Shown here one piece after another: positions 32,093 through 40,971 of a DNA stretch of 64,000 nt (position 1 is the first letter of the stretch; each line of letters opens with the position of its first letter). This DNA is from Actinoplanes italicus (lineage in GTDB: Bacteria; Actinomycetota; Actinomycetes; Mycobacteriales; Micromonosporaceae). A model generated the notes under the pieces. The model made no database searches. It saw nothing but the letters and a program-made list of their open reading frames with translations, and was not told the DNA's origin. The stretch spans positions 186,001 to 250,000 of the forward strand of contig NZ_PVMZ01000002.1 in NCBI RefSeq assembly GCF_003001815.1. The letters are read 5' to 3'. A program made the position numbers and the translations under genes.

Positions 32093-33127
32093 TCAGAACT
32101 GGTAGGCGATGTCCGCGATGTGATGCTCGGTCAGCTCGTCGACCGGCGCCCACGCCTCGTAGATACCCCGCTCGTAGCACCGGGCGCCGACCGCGTTGAC
32201 CGTGTCGGCGTCCGGGCGCAGCAGCCGCAGCCGGGCCCACGTCTCGTCACGCTGCAGCACCCAGCACGGCACCCCGCGCCACCGTGCCTGCTCGGCACGC
32301 CGCGACAGCGTCTGCACCGGATACCGGGCGGCCCGGGTCAGCGCCCGCACCCGGAACTCACCGGGTGGGTCGGCGACCGCCTCGTACTCGTTGTCGTCGA
32401 TCCGCCCGACCAGCCGTGCCGAAGCCGTCGCGCTGCACGGCACGTACTCCCGGTCCGGGCTTCCGCCGGGGATCCCGGACAGCAGCCCACGCCATCGCGG
32501 CCCGGCCAGCCGCAGCCATCCGTGCTGCTCCGGCTGATACGTGTACAGCACCACCTCGTCGCCGCCCGGCAGGTACGCCAGCAACTGCGCGTTCGCCGAC
32601 AGCGGCAGGTCCGCGAAACCGGCCGTCACGTACTCCGGGATCAGATCGTCGGTGCTCGGTGTGAACCCGGTGCCGAGCACCATCGCCCCGATCCGTGAAT
32701 GCGCCGGCAGCGCCGGCAGCCCCGGCTGCGACGGCCCGGCCGGCACCTCGTAGTCGAGCGGGTCCACGGCCCGCCAGCGCAGCGCGAACGTGACATTGTC
32801 GTCGGACATGCCGTCGGTGCGCAGCAGCCCCAGCTGCCCCGGCTCGGTCAGGTGGGCGATGTCGCACGAGCGGTAACAGAACCCATACGGCAACCAGCCG
32901 CCGAGATGCCCGGCGACCTGCGCGGGAGAGAGAATCTTCGTCATCCGCGTGCCCCGCCGCACCGCCGCGGTCGCCCGGATCCGGCGCATCTCGGCATCGT
33001 CCCGGTAAGCGACGGACTGGCTCATCGACTGCACCTGCTGCCAGTCGAGGCCACGACGCAGCGGCGCCATCAGAGGCGGGTCGAGCGGGTCGGTGCCCAG
33101 CTCACTGTCCTCACCTGTCACGGTCAC
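32093..33127 (-). CDS. Unidentified 344-residue soluble protein
   Basis: Starts VTVTGEDSELGTDPLD. It has no TM segment or signal peptide. A duplicated organisation is suggested: the Tyr/Cys-rich LPYGFCYRSCDIAHL in the first half and GARCYERGIYEAWAPV near the end. Aromatic and acidic residues are evenly spread, as in a folded enzyme or inhibitor-type protein, but I recognise no domain. The start is fixed by a TAGGTT box 7 nt upstream; an upstream ATG at 33196 would overlap the tatD promoter. It is divergent from tatD. Confidence 0.7.
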   Translation of the reverse strand: MTVTGEDSELGTDPLDPPLMAPLRRGLDWQQVQSMSQSVAYRDDAEMRRIRATAAVRRGTRMTKILSPAQVAGHLGGWLPYGFCYRSCDIAHLTEPGQLGLLRTDGMSDDNVTFALRWRAVDPLDYEVPAGPSQPGLPALPAHSRIGAMVLGTGFTPSTDDLIPEYVTAGFADLPLSANAQLLAYLPGGDEVVLYTYQPEQHGWLRLAGPRWRGLLSGIPGGSPDREYVPCSATASARLVGRIDDNEYEAVADPPGEFRVRALTRAARYPVQTLSRRAEQARWRGVPCWVLQRDETWARLRLLRPDADTVNAVGARCYERGIYEAWAPVDELTEHHIADIAYQF

Positions 33128-33140
33128 GGCCCGCAACCTA
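33125..33140 (-). promoter_or_regulatory. -10 box of the 344-aa gene
   Basis: TAGGTT on the minus strand (33135-33140) lies exactly 7 nt before GTG 33127; one of the clearest leaderless promoters in the window. Confidence 0.6.
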
Positions 33141-33193
33141 AGTGATCCCGGTGGATATCGGATGAACACGAGGTTGCCGGAAATGTCGACGTG

Positions 33194-33209
33194 CACAATG
33201 TCTCACATG
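33194..33209 (+). promoter_or_regulatory. -10-like box of tatD
   Basis: CACAAT at 33194-33199 is 7 nt before ATG 33207. The same hexamer and spacing occur at trpS. Confidence 0.5.
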
Positions 33210-34106
33210 CCTTCGTCACCCTCCGGTCAGTCTCCTTCAGACCGCCGCCGCGCCAAGGAGTCCCGCCGAGCAGGCGAGTTCCCGCCGGCCCCGGAACCGC
33301 TCGCGGTCCCGGTCTTCGACAGCCACACCCACCTCGACCTCACCGTGCAGGAAGCCGGTGTCCCCGGAGAGGGTGACCCGATCGAGGTGCTGATCGCCGC
33401 CGCGGCCAAGAGCGGCGTCGACCGGCTGGTCCAGGTTGGAGTCGACGTCGCCTCGTCCCGCTGGGGCGCCGACCTGGCCGACGCACACGGTCAGGTGCTG
33501 GCCGCGGTCGCGCTGCACCCCAACGAGGCGCCGCGTCTCTCCGACCTGGACGAGGCGCTGCGGCAGATCGAGGCACTGGCCGCCCGCCCCCGCGTCCGCG
33601 GCGTCGGCGAGACCGGGCTCGACACCTTCCGTACCGGCGAGGACGGCCGCGCCGCGCAGGAGGAGAGCTTCCGTGCCCACATCGCCATCGCCAAGCGCCA
33701 CGACAAGGCACTGATCATCCACGACCGGGACGCGCACGCCGACGTCCTGCGCGTCCTCGACGACGAGGGCGCCCCCGACCGGGTCGTCCTGCACTGCTTC
33801 TCCGGCGACGCGGAATTCGCGGCCGAATGCGTCCGCCGCGGCTACTACCTCAGCTTCGCCGGAACCGTCACCTTCGCCAGCGCCGCGGCCCTCCGCGAGG
33901 CAGCCGCTATCACTCCGCCCGGGCAGATGATGGTCGAGACCGACGCTCCGTACCTCACCCCCACCCCCTACCGGGGACGACCCAACGCCTCCTACCTCAT
34001 CCCGATCACCATGCGGGCCCTCGCCGACGCCTCCGGCACCGACCTCGACACCCTCTGCGCCACCGTCTCCGCGAACGGCACCGAGGTCTTCGGCTCCTGG
34101 ACCTGA
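33207..34106 (+). CDS. tatD: TatD-family metal-dependent DNase/hydrolase
   Basis: A 299-residue TIM-barrel hydrolase. All metal-site motifs appear: [23 protein letters not shown], the IHDRDAH strand, HCFSGD and ETDAPYLTP. TatD proteins are 3'-5' exonucleases for DNA or RNA ends. About 35 extra N-terminal residues precede the barrel. ATG 33207 is chosen from the -10 box, although the frame is open to 33093. It heads the tatD-rsmA-ispE-ABC-F group, a standard actinobacterial order downstream of metG. Confidence 0.94.
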   Translation: MPSSPSGQSPSDRRRAKESRRAGEFPPAPEPLAVPVFDSHTHLDLTVQEAGVPGEGDPIEVLIAAAAKSGVDRLVQVGVDVASSRWGADLADAHGQVLAAVALHPNEAPRLSDLDEALRQIEALAARPRVRGVGETGLDTFRTGEDGRAAQEESFRAHIAIAKRHDKALIIHDRDAHADVLRVLDDEGAPDRVVLHCFSGDAEFAAECVRRGYYLSFAGTVTFASAAALREAAAITPPGQMMVETDAPYLTPTPYRGRPNASYLIPITMRALADASGTDLDTLCATVSANGTEVFGSWT

Positions 34107-34188
34107 AAACCCCTTCGTGTGTACGACCTGAGCGAACCGTGCGAGGCCGGGTCGTCGGTCGGTGTCCAAGGGCCCGGACCGCTCACCG

Positions 34189-34204
34189 TAGGCTCTGGCG
34201 CATG
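34189..34204 (+). promoter_or_regulatory. -10 box of leaderless rsmA
   Basis: TAGGCT at 34189-34194 is 7 nt before ATG 34202. Confidence 0.58.
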
Positions 34205-35086
34205 GCGGAGACACTTCTCGGCCCGGCGGAGATCCGGGACCTGGCCGCGCGCCTGGGCGTGGCGCCGACCAAGAAGCTCGGCCAGAACTTCCTGCACGAC
34301 CCCAACACCATCCGGCGCATCGTCGCCGCGGCCGCCCTGCGCCCCGGCGACGTCGCCCTGGAGGTCGGCCCCGGCCTCGGTTCCCTCACCCTCGGCCTGG
34401 TCGGCGCGGTACGCCACGTGCACGCCGTCGAGATCGACCCCACCCTGGCGGAAGCCCTGCCCGAGACCGTCACCGCGCCGCATCTGACCGTCCACCGGGC
34501 CGACGCCCTCAGGATCACCGGCGACCGCTTCGACCCCGCCCCCACCATGCTGGTGGCGAACCTGCCCTACAACGTCGCCGTCCCGGTCGTCCTGCACCTG
34601 CTCGCCGAACTGCCCTCCCTCCGCGGCGGTCTCGTCATGGTGCAGAAGGAGGTCGCCGACCGGCTCACCGCCGGACCCGGCTCCAAGGTCTACGGCGTGC
34701 CCTCGGTCAAACTCGCCTGGTACGCCGAGGCGAAACCGGCCGGCAAGGTGCCGCCCGCCGTCTTCTGGCCCGTGCCCAACGTGGACTCCGGCCTGGTCGC
34801 GTTCACCCTCCGCCAACCACCGGCCGGAGCCACCCGCGCCGATGTGTTCGCGGTCGTCGACGCCGCCTTCGCCCAGCGCCGCAAGACGCTGCGCGCCGCC
34901 CTGGCCGGCTGGGCCGGCGGCCCCGGCCGGGCCGAAGCCGTTCTGCGCGCGGCCGGGATCAGCCCGCAGGCCCGCGGCGAGGCCCTCACCGTCGGCGAGT
35001 TCGCCGCGATCGCGGCAGCGGCGAAACAGGCGGCTCCCGGCGGTAAGCTCGGCCCGTCCGACGCGCAGCCCGAGGAGACGAACTGA
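34202..35086 (+). CDS. rsmA: 16S rRNA (adenine-1518/1519-N6)-dimethyltransferase
   Basis: A 294-residue enzyme (KsgA) that dimethylates two adenines near the 3' end of 16S rRNA during 30S maturation. Motifs: [23 protein letters not shown] (SAM binding), [11 protein letters not shown] and the catalytic NLPYNV. Its TGA overlaps the ispE ATG by one base, so the two are translated together. Confidence 0.96.
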   Translation: MAETLLGPAEIRDLAARLGVAPTKKLGQNFLHDPNTIRRIVAAAALRPGDVALEVGPGLGSLTLGLVGAVRHVHAVEIDPTLAEALPETVTAPHLTVHRADALRITGDRFDPAPTMLVANLPYNVAVPVVLHLLAELPSLRGGLVMVQKEVADRLTAGPGSKVYGVPSVKLAWYAEAKPAGKVPPAVFWPVPNVDSGLVAFTLRQPPAGATRADVFAVVDAAFAQRRKTLRAALAGWAGGPGRAEAVLRAAGISPQARGEALTVGEFAAIAAAAKQAAPGGKLGPSDAQPEETN

Positions 35087-36039
35087 TGACGGAGGCGTGG
35101 GGACCGGACGACGACGAGCCCCGTCCGCATCGCGGACCGGTCAAGGTCCGCGTCCCGGCGAAGATCAACCTCCACCTCGGGGTCGGCCCCCTGCGGCCCG
35201 ACGGCTACCACGAGCTGAACACCGTCTACCACGCGATCAGCCTCTTCGACGAGCTCACCGCTCGCCGCGGCGACACCCTCAGCCTCACCATGGAGGGCGA
35301 GGGCACCGGCGAACTCGAACTCGACGAGAGCAACCTGATCATCCGCGCCGCCCGGGCCCTCGCCGCCCGCGCCCGCGTCCCCGCCTACGCCCGTCTGCAC
35401 CTGCGCAAGAGCATCCCGCTCGCTGGTGGCCTGGCCGGCGGCAGCGCCGACGCCGCCGCCACCCTCATCGCCTGCGACCTGCTCTGGGGCCTCGGCATGT
35501 CCCGCGACGACCTCGCCGAGGTCGGCGCCCAGCTCGGCTCCGACATCCCGTTCCTGCTGCATGGCGGCACCGCCCTCGGCACCGGCCACGGCGAGGCCGT
35601 CAGCCCCATCCTCGCCCGTCCCACCATCTGGCACTGGGCCGTCGCCGTCGCCGACGGCGGACTCTCCACCCCCGCCGTCTACCGCGAACTCGACCGGCTC
35701 CGCGCCGCCGACCGGCCCCTGCCGCCCACCCCGCTCGGCAGCCCCGACCAGCTGATGGCCGCCATGCGCCAGCGCGACCCCGAAGTCCTCGGCGCGGCCC
35801 TCGGCAACGACCTCCAGGCCGCCGCCCTCTCCCTGCGACCCCAGCTCGCCGACGTGCTCAAAGCCGGCCACGAGGCGGGCGCCATCACCGGACTCGTCTC
35901 CGGCTCCGGCCCCACCTGCGTCTTCCTGGCTGCCGACGCCGCACACGCCCAGGAGATCGCCGCCGGCCTCACCGCGTCGAAGACCTGCCGCACGGCGGTC
36001 ACCGCGCGCGGACCCCAGCCCGGCGCGCGGGTAATCTAG
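35086..36039 (+). CDS. ispE: 4-diphosphocytidyl-2-C-methyl-D-erythritol kinase
   Basis: A 317-residue GHMP kinase of the non-mevalonate isoprenoid pathway. It phosphorylates CDP-methylerythritol, leading to IPP and hence quinones and the polyprenyl phosphates used by cell-wall and PMT reactions. Family motifs: VPAKINLHLGVG, DGYHELNTVY, the ATP loop PLAGGLAGGSADAAA and a C-terminal GSGPTCVFL. An N-terminal stretch of about 20 charged residues is extra. Coupled to rsmA, as in most actinobacteria. Confidence 0.95.
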   Translation: MTEAWGPDDDEPRPHRGPVKVRVPAKINLHLGVGPLRPDGYHELNTVYHAISLFDELTARRGDTLSLTMEGEGTGELELDESNLIIRAARALAARARVPAYARLHLRKSIPLAGGLAGGSADAAATLIACDLLWGLGMSRDDLAEVGAQLGSDIPFLLHGGTALGTGHGEAVSPILARPTIWHWAVAVADGGLSTPAVYRELDRLRAADRPLPPTPLGSPDQLMAAMRQRDPEVLGAALGNDLQAAALSLRPQLADVLKAGHEAGAITGLVSGSGPTCVFLAADAAHAQEIAAGLTASKTCRTAVTARGPQPGARVI

Positions 36040-36046
36040 ACGCATC

Positions 36047-37846
<1,800 letters not shown>

Positions 37847-37946
37847 TCCGCAGCGGGCGAAATGCCATCCGGGGGGTGTGCCTGCGCCGCTTGTCGGGGA
37901 TACGCGAGAATCTGCACGGAAGACACCCGACCTTGGAGACGGAACC

Positions 37947-38408
37947 ATGGCGCACACCCCGGTCAATCACCCGCTACGGCCGATCTACCGGATCGTCGGC
38001 TTCATCGTCGGCGCCTACCTCGTCGCCTACGGCGTCATCGGCCTCATCGCCACGTCCGGTGAGGCATTCACCGGCCCCGGCATCCGCGTCCTCGGACAGG
38101 GCAGCAACATGCTCTGGTCCATCGTCTCCCTCGCCGTCGGCGCCCTCGTCCTGCTCGGCACCGTCGTCGGCAAGAACATCGACGTCGTCGTCGACCAGTA
38201 CCTCGGCTGGGGCCTTCTCGTCCTCGGCAGCTACGAACTCTGCGTGCTCCGCACCGACGACGTGAACTTCTTCGGCTTCACCATGTCCACCGTCGTCGTC
38301 ACCTACCTCGCCGGCCTGCTGCTGATCACCGTCAGCCTCTACAGCAAGTCCGCGCCCCAGTCCCAGGCAGGCGCGCCCCGCCAGGTCCGCGAAGGCCGCA
38401 CCGCCTGA
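37947..38408 (+). CDS. DUF4383-family membrane protein
   Basis: A 153-residue protein with four TM helices (about 14-35, 55-78, 86-102 and 112-133). The LRPIYRIVGFIVGAYLVAYG opening, the RVLGQGSNMLWS loop and the LRTDDVNFFGFTMS loop fit DUF4383. RBS ggagacgg lies eight bases before ATG 37947. Function unknown. It converges on the TetR gene. Confidence 0.82.
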   Translation: MAHTPVNHPLRPIYRIVGFIVGAYLVAYGVIGLIATSGEAFTGPGIRVLGQGSNMLWSIVSLAVGALVLLGTVVGKNIDVVVDQYLGWGLLVLGSYELCVLRTDDVNFFGFTMSTVVVTYLAGLLLITVSLYSKSAPQSQAGAPRQVREGRTA

Positions 38409-38419
38409 CCCGTCCCGCG

Positions 38420-38444
38420 CCGGGTCCGCTCAGCGGGCCCGGCG
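38420..38444. terminator. Hairpin between convergent genes
   Basis: An 11-bp stem (GCCGGGTCCGC / GCGGGCCCGGC, one G-U pair) with a TCA loop, followed on the plus strand by gggtctctctt, sits between the DUF4383 and TetR stops. Confidence 0.65.
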
Positions 38445-38452
38445 GGTCTCTC

Positions 38453-39103
38453 TTAGCGGACCCGGCGAGTCGTCAAACCCGGCTTCGCCTCCAGATGCGA
38501 CAACCCGTTCCACGCCAGATTCACCAGATGCGCGGCCACCATCTCCTTCTTCGGCTTCCGCGCCTCCCGCCACCACTGCCCCACCAGCGCAACCATCCCC
38601 ACCAGCGCCTGTGAATACAACTCCGCGAACCGCGGATCCAGGCCACGGCTCTTGAACTCCGCGCCCAGGATGTGCTCCACCTGATGCGCCACGTCGTTCA
38701 TCACGCTGGAGAAACTCCCCGACGCCGACAACAACGGTGAATTGCGGACCAGCACCTGAAAACCGTGCGGCTCCTCATCGATGTAATCCAGCAGAGCCAA
38801 CGCCGCCTGCTCCAGCAACTCCCGCGGATGCCCCGCCGTCAACGCGGCCGCTATCCGATCGAGCAGAGCCCGCACCTCACGGTCCACCACCACCGCATAC
38901 AGGCCCTCCTTGCCGCCGAAGTGCTCATAGACCACCGGCTTCGACACCTTCGCCCGCGCCGCCACCTCTTCCACGCTGGTCGCGTCGTACCCCCGCTCGG
39001 CGAACAACTGCCGGCCGATCGTGATCAGCTGCTCGCGCCGCTGAGCGGCCGGCATCCGAACCCGCGGCCGCTGCTTCTCGCCGCCGTCACCCTGCTCTGT
39101 CAC
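38453..39103 (-). CDS. TetR-family transcriptional regulator
   Basis: A 216-residue regulator. The N-terminal HTH is complete: RREQLITIGRQLFAERGYDA, then TSVEEVAARAKVSKPVVYEHF. The C-terminal ligand-binding domain (about 75-210) is of the actinobacterial type seen near glmU. GTG 39103 is chosen because a CAGGAT box lies 7 nt upstream; ATG 39112 is a close alternative. The frame is open to 39685, but that sequence is Arg/Lys-rich translation of an A-depleted tract and repeats. Its target is unknown; the upstream palindromes are possible operators. Confidence 0.85.
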   Translation of the reverse strand: MTEQGDGGEKQRPRVRMPAAQRREQLITIGRQLFAERGYDATSVEEVAARAKVSKPVVYEHFGGKEGLYAVVVDREVRALLDRIAAALTAGHPRELLEQAALALLDYIDEEPHGFQVLVRNSPLLSASGSFSSVMNDVAHQVEHILGAEFKSRGLDPRFAELYSQALVGMVALVGQWWREARKPKKEMVAAHLVNLAWNGLSHLEAKPGLTTRRVR

Positions 39104-39150
39104 CCGGGTCATCCTGCCAGCAACGGCCCACCCATCATGTCTGTCCGATT

Positions 39151-39580
39151 CGTCGCCTTCCGCGCCGTTCTGCCTTGCCCTCCCGCTTCTTTGCCGGTCC
39201 CGCCTTTCCCTCCTGTTTCTCCGTCCCTTCTGCTTTCTCCTACCGGCCCGCCCGTCCCGCCTCCCGCTCCGTCCTTGCCGGCGGTTTTGCTCTGTCGTTC
39301 TGCCCGTCCTGCCTTCAGCTCCGTCCTTGCCGTCGGTTTTGCTCTGTCGTTCTGCTCGTCCGGCCTTCCGCTCCGTCCTTGCCGTCGGTTCGCTTTGCCG
39401 CTTTGCCGCTTTGCGGATTTGCCGCATTGCTGCACTGCCGCGCTGCCCGTCCCGCCCTCCCGTTCCGCTTCTCCGCCGGTCCTGCCTCGCCGCCGGTCCT
39501 GCCTTCCCCGCCCGCTTCTCCGCCCCGTCCTGCCTTCCCCGACCCCCTTTCCGCCGACCCCGCTTCCCCTCCCGCCTCAA
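39151..39580. other. A-depleted, pyrimidine-rich non-coding tract
   Basis: By direct count the plus strand holds only nine A residues in these 430 bases. Its composition is mostly C and T with G in gcc/gtc contexts. It lies immediately upstream of the TetR gene and ends at the palindrome array. It encodes nothing credible on either strand. Confidence 0.8.
39266..39407. repeat. 52-bp tandem repeat, about 2.7 copies
   Basis: The phrase gctccgtccttgccg starts at 39266, 39318 and 39370, spaced 52 bp. The first two units share gttttgctctgtcgttctg; the third diverges after cggtt. Confidence 0.85.
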
Positions 39581-39583
39581 CTT

Positions 39584-39869
39584 GCGTGGTGACTTGTGGT
39601 TTGCCGGTGGGCGCGGGTCACCACGGTGCCGACTGGTGTGATGCGCGTGGTGACTTGTGGTTTGCGGGTGGGTGTAGATCACCACGCGGGGGTGTGGGCG
39701 GCCTTGCGTGGTGACTTGTGGTTTGCCGGTGGGCGCGGGTCACCACGGTGCCGACTGGTGTGATGCGCGTGGTGACTTGTGGTTTGCGGGTGGGCGTAGG
39801 TCACCACGCGGGGGTGTGGGGGGCCGTGCGTGGTGACTGTGGTTTGCGGGTGGGCGTAGATCACCACGC
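39584..39869. repeat. Array of five palindromic elements, 61-bp period
   Basis: Elements at 39584-39626, 39645-39687, 39706-39748, 39767-39809 and 39828-39869 start exactly 61 bp apart. Each begins gcgtggtga and ends tcaccacgc (or tcaccacgg), so the ends are 8-9 bp inverted repeats around a conserved 24-25 bp centre (cttgtggtttgc...gtgggcg). Spacers are 18 bp. Elements 1 and 3 match each other, as do 2 and 4, showing a 122-bp higher-order duplication. Confidence 0.93.
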
Positions 39870-39902
39870 TGCCGGGCGGAATGCTCGGCGTGGGGTTGAG
39901 CG

Positions 39903-39945
39903 GACCGCGGATCACCCTGCGCTTTGAGGGCGGTGATCCGCGGTC
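39903..39945. repeat. Perfect 14-bp inverted repeat beside the array
   Basis: Arms gaccgcggatcacc (39903-39916) and its exact complement (39932-39945) flank a 15-nt loop. The atcacc core resembles the arms of the neighbouring 61-bp elements. There is no T-run. Confidence 0.75.
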
Positions 39946-40049
39946 TGGGGCGTCGCGGAGTTCGGAAATGGCGAAACTCGAGGCGTCCTAAGCGCATGCG
40001 TGGAGATCTGAGCGCAAGTGGGAGCGGCGGCGGTGGCGGTGGCGGTGGG

Positions 40050-40088
40050 TTGCGGGTCGGTAGTTGGCGTGAGTAATGTTGTCGCATG
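40050..40088 (+). promoter_or_regulatory. Promoter of the HTH gene (-35 and -10)
   Basis: TTGCGG at 40050-40055 and TAATGT at 40074-40079 are 18 bp apart, and ATG 40086 follows 6 nt after the -10 box. Both elements are visible, with a leaderless start. Confidence 0.62.
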
Positions 40089-40796
40089 CAAGCTGCCAGT
40101 GCGCCTAGTAGTTCAGGGACAAGCGCCCGCAAGCGGCAGGCCGCTGCCGAGCTGCGCATGGCCGGATGGTCGATCAATGACATCGCGGTTCGGATGGGAA
40201 TCGCCAAGTCGACTGCGTTCGCCTGGGTACGCCATGTGCCGTCCGATCCCGCCAGCGCGCGAGCTCAACAAAGACGTGAGCTGGCGAGGCAGCGCATCGC
40301 GGACCGCTGGGACCGTTTTCGTGAGGAACGTGAGCGGCATCAGGCCGGGGTTCGTGCCGTGGCAGCTGCGGCGGTCGGTGGTGTGTCCGAGCGGGACGTG
40401 CTGCTCCTCGGCGCCATCGCCTATCGGTGTGCGAACGGGAGGGCGCGGACGGACCGTTTCGTCTTCGTCAGTGATGACCCCGGCCCGCTGCTTCTGGTTC
40501 TGAGGTTCTTGCGACTGCACGGGTACGACCCGGGCGATCTGACGTATCGGGTGAGCGTCCGCAGTGCGGCCGACGCGGAGGCGGCCGTCGACTGGTGGGC
40601 CCGTGTCCTGTCGATCCCCCGTGAGTGCTTCCGGAAAGCGGCGGTCAGGAAGCGTGTGCCCAGCGGCGACCGGCACGGTTGCTTGGCCGTCATGGCTCCG
40701 AGGAGCCGCGAACTCTGCTGGCGGGCGGAGGGTGTCGTTCGCGCGGTCGTGGGTGAGGCCTCGTCCGCTTATCGCGATCGTCTGGACGACCGCTAG
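40086..40796 (+). CDS. HTH protein with LAGLIDADG-like C-terminal region
   Basis: A 236-residue protein. The N-terminus has a helix-turn-helix (ELRMAGWSINDIAVRMGIAK, then STAFAWVRHV, about 22-50) followed by a basic helix. Residues about 105-225 (DVLLLGAIAYRCANG, RFVFVSDDPGPLLLVLRFL, HGCLAVMAPRS) recall the fold of actinobacterial proteins distantly related to LAGLIDADG endonucleases, but acidic catalytic residues are not evident. It is probably a DNA- or RNA-binding protein. It starts 216 bp after the 61-bp palindrome array and ends 17 bp before tRNA-Gln. Resemblance is by eye only. Confidence 0.65.
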   Translation: MQAASAPSSSGTSARKRQAAAELRMAGWSINDIAVRMGIAKSTAFAWVRHVPSDPASARAQQRRELARQRIADRWDRFREERERHQAGVRAVAAAAVGGVSERDVLLLGAIAYRCANGRARTDRFVFVSDDPGPLLLVLRFLRLHGYDPGDLTYRVSVRSAADAEAAVDWWARVLSIPRECFRKAAVRKRVPSGDRHGCLAVMAPRSRELCWRAEGVVRAVVGEASSAYRDRLDDR

Positions 40797-40813
40797 GCTG
40801 TCGGGAGAACCAT

Positions 40814-40885
40814 TCGGCCGTGGTGTAATTGGCAACACTCTTGGTTTTGGTCCAAGCTTTCCGGGTTCGAGTCCTGGCGGCCGAG
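40814..40885 (+). tRNA. tRNA-Gln (anticodon TTG)
   Basis: Acceptor TCGGCCG pairs perfectly with CGGCCGA. The D stem is GTGT/ACAC and the anticodon stem CTTGG/CCAAG with loop TTTTGGT, reading TTG for codon CAA. The T arm is CCGGG-TTCGAGT-CCTGG and the discriminator is G, as glutamine tRNAs often have. CCA is not encoded. It lies just upstream of glmU. Confidence 0.96.
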
Positions 40886-40971
40886 CAACTTCTGTGGTAA
40901 AGCGAACCGGATGGTCAAGGGGTGACGGGACGTCGCCCCTTGTACGCCACCGCCAATCAATGGAGTTGCGC

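Noticed and set aside
39104..39685. Long N-terminal extension of the TetR regulator
   Set aside because: The frame is open, but it translates A-depleted and repeated DNA into Arg/Lys/Gly low-complexity sequence, and a normal TetR start exists at 39103 or 39112.
39584..39869. CRISPR array at the regularly spaced repeats
   Set aside because: The 18-bp spacers are not unique (two identical copies each), the repeats are 42-43 bp with end inverted repeats, and there are no cas genes. It is a tandem duplication of a palindromic unit.
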